From Pelagibius sp. (lineage in GTDB: Bacteria; Pseudomonadota; Alphaproteobacteria; Kiloniellales; Kiloniellaceae), in contig NZ_JANQOI010000188.1 in NCBI RefSeq assembly GCF_028289705.1, positions 1 to 64,000 on the forward strand: a DNA stretch of 64,000 nt. Reading direction: 5' to 3'. Below are positions 52,654-61,058 of the stretch, piece by piece. The translations under genes and the position numbers were made by a program. Within the stretch, counting starts at the first letter, position 1; each line of letters opens with the position of its first letter. The notes under the pieces are model-generated. The model searched no databases. It saw only the letters and a program-made list of their open reading frames with translations, and was not told where the DNA came from.

Positions 52654-52986
52654 CTAGCCTGCCGCCGCCAGGGCGCTGCCCAGGTCGGAATGAATGGCGA
52701 AGACCTTGTCGAGCCGGGCCAGTTCGAAGACCCGCAGGGCCTCGGCGGAGACCGAGACCAGGCCCAGGCCGAGGCCCGCCCGGTCGGCGCGCTGCAGCGC
52801 CTCCACCAGGCTGGCGATCCCGGAGCTGTCGATGTAGGTCACCTGGGAGAGGTCGACCAGCAGGTCGCGCCCGCGCCCGACACAGTCGAGCAGCAGCTTG
52901 CGCACCTCCGGTGCCCGGTCGAGGTCGATCTCGCCGCCCAGTTCGATCACCAGCCGGCCCTGCTCCTCGCGGACGGCTTCACTCAT
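52654..52986 (-). CDS. STAS-domain protein (anti-sigma-factor antagonist / MlaB-like)
   Basis: A 110-residue STAS domain. The phospho-acceptor region reads DLSQVTYIDSSGIASLVEAL, the classical SpoIIAA/RsbV loop with Ser available for phosphorylation. It also occupies the place of MlaB, the STAS subunit that binds MlaF. Start ATG 52986 overlaps the stop of the kinase gene (ATGA). It could serve partner switching, the transporter, or both. Confidence 0.85.
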   Translation of the reverse strand: MSEAVREEQGRLVIELGGEIDLDRAPEVRKLLLDCVGRGRDLLVDLSQVTYIDSSGIASLVEALQRADRAGLGLGLVSVSAEALRVFELARLDKVFAIHSDLGSALAAAG

Positions 52987-53462
52987 GGCTCCATACCTCT
53001 CTTCATGGTCTTCCCGGTCTTCCCGGTCTTCCCGGTCTTTTGCGTCTTCTTGGTCATCTGCAGGACGTTGCCCATGCCGTCGGGCGAGGGCCCGAAGTCG
53101 GCGCTGTCCATCAGTTCCTGGATGAAGTGGGTGCCCAGGCCGCCGGGCCTGAGGTCCTGCAGGTTCCGCGGCTTGATCTTGGAGGGATCGACGGTCTCGC
53201 CGTAGTCGGTGACGCGCAGCACCAGGCTGTCGGCGCTGCGCAGGATGCCCAGCACGATCTGGCCGACGTTGCGGTTGTCGTAGGCGTGCAGGATGGCGTT
53301 CTGGCAGGCTTCGCCCACGGCAAGCACGATGTCCCGGGTGGTCAGCTCGTCGAAGCCGCAGTAGCGCGCCGCCGTGCGCACCGTCTCGCGCACCAGCACC
53401 ATGCGGTCGGGGCGCGCCGGAAAGCGCAGCTCGATCAGGCATTCGGCGCCGGGGGTGCTCAT
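52983..53462 (-). CDS. HATPase anti-sigma-factor-type serine kinase (RsbW-like)
   Basis: 159 residues with the GHKL ATPase signature: N-box EACQNAILHAY, G1 VTDYGETVDP and PGGLGTHFIQELMD. RsbW/SpoIIAB-like proteins bind sigma factors or other partners and phosphorylate STAS proteins. Start ATG 53462 is fixed by the overlap with the phosphatase gene; the longer frame upstream is a shadow. The C terminus is a 9-bp DNA repeat giving KTG triplets, ending with KRGMEP. Confidence 0.83.
   Translation of the reverse strand: MSTPGAECLIELRFPARPDRMVLVRETVRTAARYCGFDELTTRDIVLAVGEACQNAILHAYDNRNVGQIVLGILRSADSLVLRVTDYGETVDPSKIKPRNLQDLRPGGLGTHFIQELMDSADFGPSPDGMGNVLQMTKKTQKTGKTGKTGKTMKRGMEP
53007..53039. repeat. 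In-frame 9-bp tandem repeat within the kinase gene
   Basis: GGTCTTCCC repeated three times plus a partial fourth copy on the + strand; on the coding strand AAGACCGGG, encoding Lys-Thr-Gly. Slippage would change protein length in steps of three residues without breaking the frame. Confidence 0.75.
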
Positions 53463-54523
53463 GGGATCACCCGCAGCCGGTGCTCGACGGCCGCGTCGCC
53501 GTGCACCCAGGAATCGTCGATGGCCAGCACCGTCAGGTCGTCGCGGGCTTCCCAGCCGGCGTCCTGGTCCAGGGTCTCCAACAGCGTCTGCAGGCGCTGC
53601 GCCAGAGGCGCCTCGGCCAGGGCCTCGATGAGCTGGATCAGCCCGCTGACCTCCAGCTGCTCGCCGCTGGTGTAGCGGTATTCGGTGAGGCCGTCGGTGA
53701 AGAGGTAAAGCTCGCCGCCGTCCAGGTCGACGGGCTCGTCGCGCAGCCGGATTGACGGCAGGATGCCCAGCGGCGGCGCCGAGGCCGGCAGGGAGGTGTA
53801 GCTGCGGTCGCGCCCGCGCAGCAGCGGCGGCTGGTGCCCGGCGTTGGCCAGGCAGACCGTGCCGTTGGCGGTCTGATAGTGGCCGGCCACCATGGTGACG
53901 AACATGCCCCGGGTCGCGGTCTCGCAAAGCTCGGCATTGATCGCTTCCAGCAGCCTCGCCGGGGTCTCGATGCGCTTGCCCAGGCAGCGGAACAGGCTGA
54001 TGGTCTTGGCCATCAGAAGGGCGGCGTTCATGCCCTTGCCGGAGACGTCGCCCAAGGCGAAGGCGATGCGGGTCTCGTCCAGGCGGTAGAAGTCGAAGAA
54101 GTCGCCGGAGACCTTGCGGGCCGGCAGGTTGACGCCCCAGATCGGCAACTGCCCGGGCGCGCAGGCCGGCTGCAGGCTCTGCTGCAGGTCGGCCGCCATC
54201 TCCAGGCTGTCGCCGACCCTGAGCTGGTCGTCCAGGCGCTTCTTCAAGGCCGCGTTTTCCCGGGCCAGCTCGGCGAGCCCGGAGACGGCGCGCAGGAAGG
54301 CAGCGTCATCGCCCTCGGCCGAGCCGCGCTCAGCCCCGATCTCCGGGAACTGCGTCTCCAGCAGCGCGCTGGGATTCTCGGCACCCGCCAGCCGGCGGCT
54401 CAGATCCGCAAGGAAGGTCAGCCGCTCCGCCAGGCTGCTGCCGATGGTCTCGGCCGCCTTTTTCTGCTGCTGGTCCGGCATCGCGTGGCGCGCAAAGCTC
54501 CCCTGGGGTGCAAGGCCCACCAT
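53459..54523 (-). CDS. SpoIIE-type PP2C serine phosphatase
   Basis: 354 residues: an N-terminal helical/coiled-coil region (to about 115) and a PP2C-like SpoIIE domain with metal motifs SGDFFDFYRL, ALGDVSGKGMNAALLM, NAGHQPPLL and LFTDGLTEYR. RsbU-type enzymes dephosphorylate STAS proteins and so release them to bind their kinase. First gene of the operon phosphatase-kinase-STAS-mlaEFD-lipoprotein. The start is ATG 54523, or ATG 54481 if shorter. Confidence 0.88.
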   Translation of the reverse strand: MVGLAPQGSFARHAMPDQQQKKAAETIGSSLAERLTFLADLSRRLAGAENPSALLETQFPEIGAERGSAEGDDAAFLRAVSGLAELARENAALKKRLDDQLRVGDSLEMAADLQQSLQPACAPGQLPIWGVNLPARKVSGDFFDFYRLDETRIAFALGDVSGKGMNAALLMAKTISLFRCLGKRIETPARLLEAINAELCETATRGMFVTMVAGHYQTANGTVCLANAGHQPPLLRGRDRSYTSLPASAPPLGILPSIRLRDEPVDLDGGELYLFTDGLTEYRYTSGEQLEVSGLIQLIEALAEAPLAQRLQTLLETLDQDAGWEARDDLTVLAIDDSWVHGDAAVEHRLRVIP

Positions 54524-55012
54524 TTTATTGGCAAAAGGTTAACCATCCCTTGGGCCGGGATGGAGACGCTTTGCGAGGTTTGTTAACGATTTACGGTCAA
54601 CCCGGCACGACGCCGATACCACAGCCCAGGCGCTCTTTCGTCCCAGTCTGATCGGAATGCGAGGCTTGACTCACCCGGCCAACACCGATCATTCCAAATG
54701 AGCGGCACCAATCGCCCAATCAACATCTTCCCGCCCATGCTGGCGTTGTGGGTGTCCCTTGGCGTCTTTCGCACAAGGTCCGCTTCTGGAGCACGGACCG
54801 CAGTTCGACTAAGCGACCTAAAGTTTCCGGTCTTAACCCCAAATGGTCATTCGGTTGGATCGAGCAACTACGGCACGAATCGGCCACAAGCGGCCATTTC
54901 TGAAGGGCGCCACAATGACCGGAAAGAGCCCAATTCGGCGGTTTTGCGCAAACAGGGCGCGGACGCTTTCCAAGTCTTGCCTCAAATACAAGTGGGAAGC
55001 GGCCGCCGTGAG
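54524..55012. other. Gene-free region at the edge of a second low-GC patch
   Basis: 489 bp. It contains the promoter of the leftward phosphatase operon (AT-rich stretch CCATTTTATTGGCAAAAGG near 54521). The remainder has several short overlapping frames on both strands with no recognisable protein, and no clear repeat. It may be decayed coding sequence. Confidence 0.35.
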
Positions 55013-55936
55013 TCACTCACCTGACTTCACTAGGGATACTTGGCACCTGTCGTCATTTAGCCCGATCTTTCGAGAGTTCTCGACGATCAACGAGATGCCT
55101 GATCTAATCTCAAAGACCTTATTGCTTTCCTTGTGGAAAATTAGCCTAATTTGCCCATCTTCAGTCTGCCCGTCATAAAAGAACTTCCCAGTTGACCAGT
55201 TGGGATAATCTGGGTCGATCACATCCAATTCGGTTTCTGAAATTGGGTTTGCAATGAGCGCGACTGTCGTAGATCTCACGGTGCCGCATGTCGATCTTCC
55301 AATCCAACGACCTGACAAGACACGAATGTCCGGGCTAGCAGTGTTTGGCTCGCGGATCTCCGCACGGGCAGATTCTGAAATTGCGCCTACTAAGTCAGAT
55401 TGATGTTTCGAGACGATTGTTTGAGCAATTTCCTCTACCGAATATGTACTGCGGGTTTCTGCTATGCTATCTCGAAGTATATCTGCGTGGTCTTTTGCGA
55501 TTTTTGTAGCAAGTTGGTCGAGGGCAATTGGCTGAGCATCTGCGCCTGGTTGCCCATCTTGACCTCTGAGGACGTCAGCATACTCAGAAACTAAGTGATC
55601 AGCCAATTCGCTAACCGAAATCGACGAGCCGTCGATTCCTGGTTTACCATTCAAACCTGGCTCGCCCTTGGGTCCAGCGGGTCCCTGTATTCCGGGAGGA
55701 CCAGGTGGCAGTACGTCTTGATGTTCACTAGCGATAATTGCTGCAATCTCTGACATAGCGCTTCGCGAGAGCTCGTGCATTTGAGGTCTGCATTGCTCGT
55801 CTTTCGCTGGCAGTAATGTGCCTCCGCACACAATTGGGCGGCCAGCTATAACCTGATAAGCTACCGCTACGGCGAGTAGCAATGACGCGAGGGCGAAGAG
55901 CCAATTGGGAATTCTCGAAAGAAGCTGTTCGGTCAT
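55013..55936 (-). CDS. Membrane-anchored protein with collagen-like repeat
   Basis: A 307-residue protein. The N-terminal anchor is WLFALASLLLAVAVAYQVIAG (about residues 12-32), then a periplasmic part: a GXY tract of about eight triplets (PGPPGIQGPAGPKGEPG and onward to GIDG), three similar helical units (SELADHLVSEYADVL, DQLATKIAKDHADIL, EEIAQTIVSKHQSDL) and a C-terminal beta-rich domain with two cysteines. Start ATG 55936 has GGAG upstream. Composition is clearly less GC-rich than neighbours. The function is unknown; trimeric assembly through the collagen-like part is plausible. Confidence 0.7.
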   Translation of the reverse strand: MTEQLLSRIPNWLFALASLLLAVAVAYQVIAGRPIVCGGTLLPAKDEQCRPQMHELSRSAMSEIAAIIASEHQDVLPPGPPGIQGPAGPKGEPGLNGKPGIDGSSISVSELADHLVSEYADVLRGQDGQPGADAQPIALDQLATKIAKDHADILRDSIAETRSTYSVEEIAQTIVSKHQSDLVGAISESARAEIREPNTASPDIRVLSGRWIGRSTCGTVRSTTVALIANPISETELDVIDPDYPNWSTGKFFYDGQTEDGQIRLIFHKESNKVFEIRSGISLIVENSRKIGLNDDRCQVSLVKSGE

Positions 55937-55960
55937 ATATGTTGTGTCTCCGCTTCCCAC

Positions 55961-56314
55961 TAGCGTGCGCTAATCGTCAAAACCTATGATCAAAACGGGA
56001 ACCTAGCCGGCGAGATTCAACCATTGTCATCGCTACCTTAACCGTGAAGGCTCCGTTTGTCCCGCCTAGCTGTTGTTCATGTCATCACAGCCGAGTAGCC
56101 GCGCCGGGTCAGCCTCTGCCGTTGAGAGGGCACAACTCGCATCCTTAAATCGAACGGTTTTGGTGCTTCCCGGCCCAACTGCAAGCCGCAGGTGTTCGGT
56201 TGTTTGCGGACCTAAATTCGGATGTTGGCAGAGAGGCTCGAGACGGTCGGGTTGATCTGCTTCCGGTCTGGTTGTGCCGACGTTTCAACCGCCCTGGCCT
56301 CGCCTTTGTCCGCG
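55961..56314. other. Gene-free region between the collagen-like and LysR genes
   Basis: 354 bp of intermediate composition. No supported ORF, RNA or terminator is seen; the first part presumably contains the promoter of the leftward collagen-like gene. Confidence 0.35.
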
Positions 56315-57319
56315 TCAGCCTTTGGTGCTGGCCGCTTCTTTTCTCTTGCGGCCACCCGCCGTCTTCTTCGCCGGCTCCGCCGCTGCCTGCCGCAGGCTCT
56401 CCAGGCTGAGGCCGTCGAGGTGTTTGGCGACTTCCTCGGCGAAGCGGGAGACGGCGAAGTCGGCGAAGACCTTGACCTTGGCGGGCAGGAGCCGGCGGTG
56501 GGGGTAGAGCATGGAAAGGCTGGCGGGCTCGGGCGGGTGGTCGAGCAGCAAGGGGACCAGGCGGCCGTCGCGGATCTCCTCGGCGACCTCCCAGAGCGGC
56601 TTCATGACGATGCCGCGGCCGTCCAGGGTCCATGTGGTGAGCACGTCGCCATCATCGGCATCGAAGCGGCCGTGGACCGAGAGGGTGCGCGGGCCGTCGC
56701 GGGACTGCAGGGTCCAGCGGTACTGCTGGGAGCCGGGAAAGCGCAGCAGCAGGCAGTGGTGGTCCAGCAGGTCCTCCGGCTTCTCCGGGGTCCCGTGTTC
56801 GGAGAGATAGGCGGGCGACGCGCAGAGCACCCGCTCGCAGTCCATGATCTTGCGGGAGATCAGCGAGGAGTCGGTGAGGATGGCCATGCGCACCGCCACG
56901 TCGACGGACTCGTTCAAGAGGTCGATGATGTGCTCCGAGAGGCGGAGCTGCAGGGTGACCTCCGGGTGCAGCTCCAGAAACTCCGGCACCAGCGGGGCCA
57001 GGATGCGCCGGGCGAAGCCCAGGGGGGCCGTCACCCTGAGGGTGCCCTGGGGGGCGCCGCCGACCCCGGCGGCCACGTTTTCCGCCCGCTCCACCGCCGC
57101 CAGCACGTCCTGGCAGGCCTGGTAGAAGGCCATGCCCTGCTCGGTGGGCTGGACCCGCCGGGTGGTGCGGTTCAGGAGGCGCACGCCGAGGTGGGCCTCC
57201 AGGGTCTGGATGCGGTGGCTGACCACCGCCGGCGAGAGCCGCAGCTGGCGGCCGGCGGCGGACATGCTGTCCTGCTCCACCACCCGCACATAGACCCGGA
57301 TGTTCTCCAGAAGCGACAT
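56315..57319 (-). CDS. LysR-family transcriptional regulator
   Basis: 334 residues: N-terminal winged helix (SMSAAGRQLRLSPAVVSHRIQTLEAHLGVRL), then a substrate-binding-like domain (LRVTAPLGFARRILAPLVPEF). ATG 57319, with GGGGGCGAAG upstream, is preferred over 57343. A Lys-rich tail (AKKTAGGRKRKEAASTKG) extends past the normal end. It is divergent from puuD, the usual layout for a LysR protein controlling its neighbour, so a purine or urate effector is plausible. Confidence 0.9.
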   Translation of the reverse strand: MSLLENIRVYVRVVEQDSMSAAGRQLRLSPAVVSHRIQTLEAHLGVRLLNRTTRRVQPTEQGMAFYQACQDVLAAVERAENVAAGVGGAPQGTLRVTAPLGFARRILAPLVPEFLELHPEVTLQLRLSEHIIDLLNESVDVAVRMAILTDSSLISRKIMDCERVLCASPAYLSEHGTPEKPEDLLDHHCLLLRFPGSQQYRWTLQSRDGPRTLSVHGRFDADDGDVLTTWTLDGRGIVMKPLWEVAEEIRDGRLVPLLLDHPPEPASLSMLYPHRRLLPAKVKVFADFAVSRFAEEVAKHLDGLSLESLRQAAAEPAKKTAGGRKRKEAASTKG

Positions 57320-57362
57320 GCTTCGCCCCCAACTTGCCGACACAGTTTATTCGGATTTCTTT

Positions 57363-57378
57363 GAAAGTCATAGCTTTC
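57363..57378. promoter_or_regulatory. Candidate LysR binding site between the LysR gene and puuD
   Basis: Short interrupted inverted repeat GAAAG-TCATAG-CTTTC, 44 bp from the LysR start and about 100 bp before puuD. It is compatible with a LysR recognition site but is short. Confidence 0.3.
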
Positions 57379-57478
57379 CGCGCTCAATTCTCCGGAGCGG
57401 CCCGCCGCGCTAGCATGAGGGATCGGAGAATGCGGGCAGGAAAAGCCCGCCAACAGGGATCGAGAGGGGGCAGCAGCA

Positions 57479-58675
57479 ATGCTTATGGTGTTCTGGGAAT
57501 GGCTGGACATGGCGGTGCGCTGGCTGCACGTGATCGCCGGCGTCGCCTGGATCGGCAGCTCGTTCTATTTCGTGCACCTCGACCTCAGCCTGAAAAAGCG
57601 CGAGGGCCTGCCGGAAGGCGCCGGCGGCGAAGCCTGGCAGGTGCACGGCGGCGGCTTCTACAACATGGTGAAGTACATGGTCGCGCCGGCGCGCATGCCG
57701 GACAAGCTGACCTGGTTCAAGTGGGAGGCCTACACCACCTGGCTCTCCGGCATCGCGCTGCTGATCCTGGTCTACTACATGCAGGCCGAACTCTACATGA
57801 TCGACCCGGCGGTGATGGAGCTGGAGCCCTGGATGGCGGTGGCCATCAGCGCCGTCGGCCTGGCGCTGGGCTGGATCGTCTACGACCTGCTGTGCAAGTC
57901 GCCGCTCGGCAGGGACGACACCAAGCTGGCGCTGGTCGGCTTCGTCTTCCTGGTGGCGCTCAGCTATCTCTTCACCCTGGTGTTCAGCGGGCGCGGCGTC
58001 TACATGCAGATGGGCGCGCTGATCGGCACCATGATGGTGGCCAACGTCTTCCTGGTGATCATCCCCAACCAGCGCAAGGTGGTGGCCGACCTGATCGCCG
58101 GGCGCGAGCCGGACCCGAAGTACGGGGAGCAGGCCAAGCAGCGCTCCCTGCACAACAACTACCTCACCCTGCCGGTCATCTTCGTGATGATCTCCAACCA
58201 CTATCCCCTGGCCTTCGCCAGCAAGTGGAACTGGCTGATCCTCGCCATTGTGCTGGTCATGGGCGCGGTCATCCGCCACTTCTTCAACACCCAGCACAAG
58301 GGCGAGAAGGGCCCCTGGTGGACCTGGGCCGCCGCCGCCGTTGGGCTGGTCGCCATCGTCTGGCTGAGCGCCCAGTCGGCCACCCCCATCGAGGAGGCCT
58401 CCATCCCCGAGGGCTACGAGATGGCTGAGGTGGAGAACGTGGTGCTCTCGCGCTGCTCCATGTGCCATGCCGCCGAGCCGCTGTGGGAAGGCATCACCGT
58501 GGCGCCCAAGGGCGTGCTGCTGGAGACGCCGGAACAGATCCGCCTCTACGCCCGCGCCATCGAGACCCAGGTGGTGCGCAGCAACGCCATGCCGCCGGGC
58601 AACATCACCTGGATCGAACCGGAGGAGCGCCAGCTCCTCGCCGCCTGGATCGCCGCCGGCGCCCCGGCCTGGTAG
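57479..58675 (+). CDS. puuD: Membrane-bound urate oxidase PuuD with C-terminal cytochrome c domain
   Basis: A 398-residue integral membrane urate hydroxylase that turns urate into 5-hydroxyisourate without making H2O2, passing electrons onward. About eight helices (RWLHVIAGVAWIGSSFYF at the start; YNMVKYMVAPARMPDKLTWF; IIPNQRKVVADLIAG) are followed by a periplasmic cytochrome c domain with heme motif CSMCH (326-330) and a likely Met ligand in NAMPPGN. It fills the urate step, since no UOX or HpxO gene is present in the window. Confidence 0.93.
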   Translation: MLMVFWEWLDMAVRWLHVIAGVAWIGSSFYFVHLDLSLKKREGLPEGAGGEAWQVHGGGFYNMVKYMVAPARMPDKLTWFKWEAYTTWLSGIALLILVYYMQAELYMIDPAVMELEPWMAVAISAVGLALGWIVYDLLCKSPLGRDDTKLALVGFVFLVALSYLFTLVFSGRGVYMQMGALIGTMMVANVFLVIIPNQRKVVADLIAGREPDPKYGEQAKQRSLHNNYLTLPVIFVMISNHYPLAFASKWNWLILAIVLVMGAVIRHFFNTQHKGEKGPWWTWAAAAVGLVAIVWLSAQSATPIEEASIPEGYEMAEVENVVLSRCSMCHAAEPLWEGITVAPKGVLLETPEQIRLYARAIETQVVRSNAMPPGNITWIEPEERQLLAAWIAAGAPAW

Positions 58676-58732
58676 GCTTCGGCACCCTTTGATTAAGAGC
58701 ACTCAATGCTTACTGGGCACCACCTCGCGGTC

Positions 58733-58837
58733 TCACCCCCTACCCAACCTTCCCCCGTCAAGGGGGAAGGGGCTGAACGGTGTGGCCTGAAAAACCATTC
58801 CCTCCCCCTCGATGGGGGAGGGTTAGGGTGGGGGTGA
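58733..58837. repeat. Inverted pair of intergenic hairpin elements
   Basis: Hairpin 1, CCTTCCCCC/GGGGGAAGG at 58748-58770, preceded by TCACCCCCTACCCAA. Hairpin 2, CCCTCCCCC/GGGGGAGGG at 58800-58822, followed by TTAGGGTGGGGGTGA. The second is close to the reverse complement of the first, so one element is present twice in opposite orientation. They fill the puuD-guaD gap and could act as a terminator, or simply be a mobile intergenic repeat. Confidence 0.6.
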
Positions 58838-58916
58838 CAGTGGTTCCGTCTACTCGCTTCCACCGCATGGCAGACGCCCCACGACCGGGACGTACCTCAT
58901 CGAAGGCCAATCGCAG

Positions 58917-60230
58917 ATGACATCGACCACCCGCGCCCTTCGCGGCCGCCTGCTCAGCTTTCGCGACGATCCCCGGGAGGCCGGGAGCGCCGCCTACGAT
59001 TTCATCGAGGACGGGCTGGTCGAGATCGCCGATGGAACCATTACGGCGGTCGGGGAGGCCTCCGACCTGCTGGCGCGGCTCCCTGACGGCACGGCGGTGG
59101 ACCACTATCCCGATGCACTGATCCTCCCGGGCTTCATCGACACCCACATCCACTATCCCCAGACGCAGGTGATCGCTTCCTATGGCGCGCAGTTGCTGGA
59201 CTGGCTGGAGCGCTATGCCCTGGTGGAAGAACAGCGCTTCTCGGACCCGGAGCACTGCGCCGCCGTCGCCCGGTTCTTTATCGACGAGCTGTTGCGCAAC
59301 GGCACCACGACGGCGGCGGTCTACTGCACCGTCCATCCGCAGTCGGTGGAGGCCTTCTTTGCCGAGTCCCACCGCCGCAACACCCGCATGGTGGCGGGCA
59401 AGGTGCTGATGGACCGCGACGCGCCGGCGGGGCTCAGCGACTGTCCGGAGAGCGCCTATGTCCAGTCCAGCGCCCTCATCGGACAGTGGCACGGCAAGGG
59501 CCGCCAGCTCTACTGCGTGACCCCGCGCTTCGCCGTCACCTCGACGGAGGCCCAGTTGGAGGCGGCGGGCACACTGCTGAAGGAACATCCGGACTGCTAC
59601 ATGCAGACCCACCTCAGCGAAAACCGCCGCGAGATCGAAACGGTGCGCGCGCTCTTTCCCTGGGCGGAAAGCTACACCGGCGTCTACGAGCGTTTCGGCC
59701 TGTTGGGCCCGCGTTCGCTCTTCGGCCACTGCATCCACCTGGAGGAGGGCGAGCGCCGGCTGCTCTGCGAAAGCGGCTCGGTCGCGGCCTTCTGCCCGAC
59801 CTCCAACCTCTTCATCGGCTCCGGACTCTTCGACCTGGCCAAGGCGCGCAACGGGGCCTCGCCCATCCGGGTCGGCATGGCCACGGATGTGGGCGGCGGC
59901 ACCAGCTATTCCCTGCTGCGCACCCTGGCGGAGGCCTACAAGGTGCTGCAACTGCAGGACCAGAACCTGCCGGCGCTGGAGGCCTTCTACATGATCACCC
60001 TGGGCAACGCCCGCGCACTTGGTCTGGAGGATCGCATCGGCTCCCTCGCCCCGGGCCGGGAGGCGGATATCACGGTGCTCGATGCCCGGGCGACGCCGGC
60101 CATGGCCCATCGTTTCGAGCGGGTGGAAACGCTGGAGGAAGAGCTCTTCCTCTTGATGACCCTGGGCGACGACCGGGCCGTGCGCGCCACCTATGTTGCC
60201 GGTGCGCCGGCGCACCAGCGCGACGCCTGA
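58917..60230 (+). CDS. guaD: Guanine deaminase
   Basis: A 437-residue zinc amidohydrolase converting guanine to xanthine and ammonia. Motifs: PGFIDTHIHYPQTQ (with GAQLLDWLERY after it, typical of guanine deaminase), CYMQTHLSENR, LFGHCIHL and GMATDVGGGTSYS. The product enters the xanthine dehydrogenase step encoded at 33-39 kb. It is separated from puuD by the hairpin repeats. Confidence 0.94.
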   Translation: MTSTTRALRGRLLSFRDDPREAGSAAYDFIEDGLVEIADGTITAVGEASDLLARLPDGTAVDHYPDALILPGFIDTHIHYPQTQVIASYGAQLLDWLERYALVEEQRFSDPEHCAAVARFFIDELLRNGTTTAAVYCTVHPQSVEAFFAESHRRNTRMVAGKVLMDRDAPAGLSDCPESAYVQSSALIGQWHGKGRQLYCVTPRFAVTSTEAQLEAAGTLLKEHPDCYMQTHLSENRREIETVRALFPWAESYTGVYERFGLLGPRSLFGHCIHLEEGERRLLCESGSVAAFCPTSNLFIGSGLFDLAKARNGASPIRVGMATDVGGGTSYSLLRTLAEAYKVLQLQDQNLPALEAFYMITLGNARALGLEDRIGSLAPGREADITVLDARATPAMAHRFERVETLEEELFLLMTLGDDRAVRATYVAGAPAHQRDA

Positions 60231-60393
60231 GGGACCGGCCCGGCGCGCCGACCCGGCGACTCTCGATCACAACCTTGTGTTGGTATTAGCAATCGCTGCG
60301 TCTTGATCCCCCTTCTCCCGGTCATAGGTGATCGGAAAGCCAGAGTTCCGGCGCTCCCCGCGCCGGAACACACCTTTGTACAGGAAGGACGAG

Positions 60394-60570
60394 ATGGCAG
60401 AGATCGAGAAGACGCGGCGCGAAGCGCGCGCCACCCGGCGGCATTTCGGACGGTTACTGGCCGGTTTCGGCCTCGCCGTGGGGCTGTCGGCCTGCGCCGG
60501 CCTCAAAGGCCGCCCCCGCGACCCGAACCGCAAGCCTTTTTGGGAGCGCGAAGAGCAGCGCGACGACTGA
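60394..60570 (+). CDS. Small lipoprotein
   Basis: A 58-residue protein with a basic N terminus (MAEIEKTRREARATRRHFGR), a hydrophobic segment LLAGFGLAVGLSAC with lipobox Cys34, and a short charged tail (RPRDPNRKPFWEREEQRDD). ATG 60394 follows AGGAAGGACGAG. The long basic region before the hydrophobic core is unusual for a lipoprotein signal. The function is unknown. Confidence 0.6.
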   Translation: MAEIEKTRREARATRRHFGRLLAGFGLAVGLSACAGLKGRPRDPNRKPFWEREEQRDD

Positions 60571-60588
60571 ACGTAACACTACGGCTCT

Positions 60589-60945
60589 TTAGCCCTTGCT
60601 GTAGTGGGGCTGGTAGAGCTCCAACTGGAAGCCGCCGGGGACCGTGAAGTGGATGGCGCGGCCGTAGCCGACGTCCGTCACCTCGTCCACGAACTCCACG
60701 CCGCGCCCCTTCAGCTCGGCCACCGTCGCCTCGATGTCGTCGCAGTAGAAGGAGATGGCGTGGGTGCCGGAGGCCGGGCTGCCCTCGAAGTCCGTCGGGT
60801 GGCAGCCCATGTCGGCTTCCGGCGCATCGAAGATCCACCAGCCGCCGCCGGTGTCGGTTCCGGCGAAGCCCAGCTTGTCACGGATGAAGGCGCGGAGCTC
60901 CTCTGCCTGCGATGAATAAAACATCGTGTGCACGCCCTTGATCAT
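60589..60945 (-). CDS. VOC/glyoxalase-family protein
   Basis: A 118-residue single vicinal-oxygen-chelate domain: HTMFYSSQAEELRAFIRDKLG, GTHAISFYCDDIEATVAELKGRGVEF, VPGGFQLELYQPHY. Candidate metal ligands are His (GTHAISF), Glu (FQLELY) and an N-terminal His. Functions range from isomerases to dioxygenases and resistance proteins; nothing nearby indicates which. Confidence 0.85.
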   Translation of the reverse strand: MIKGVHTMFYSSQAEELRAFIRDKLGFAGTDTGGGWWIFDAPEADMGCHPTDFEGSPASGTHAISFYCDDIEATVAELKGRGVEFVDEVTDVGYGRAIHFTVPGGFQLELYQPHYSKG

Positions 60946-61058
60946 GCGCTCCCTCCCTTCGTCGGATGGTTGCCGTCCGCCAGGACCGCTCTATTCAAGC
61001 CACCGGGGCTGGCAGATGCAAATCACCGCTTGGCATGGTCGGGGCCGCGGGCGCGCGC

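Noticed and set aside
53007..53039. Possible CRISPR-like or minisatellite array
   Set aside because: It is a short contiguous 9-bp coding repeat with no spacers; no CRISPR array was found in the window.
54698..55024. Overlapping ORFs of 98-111 codons on both strands
   Set aside because: No recognisable domains, no ribosome-binding sites, and composition typical of non-coding DNA in a patch of mixed GC.
56145..56633. 162-codon leftward frame beside the LysR gene
   Set aside because: It overlaps the LysR gene in another frame and has only Arg/Pro/Gly-rich shadow sequence.
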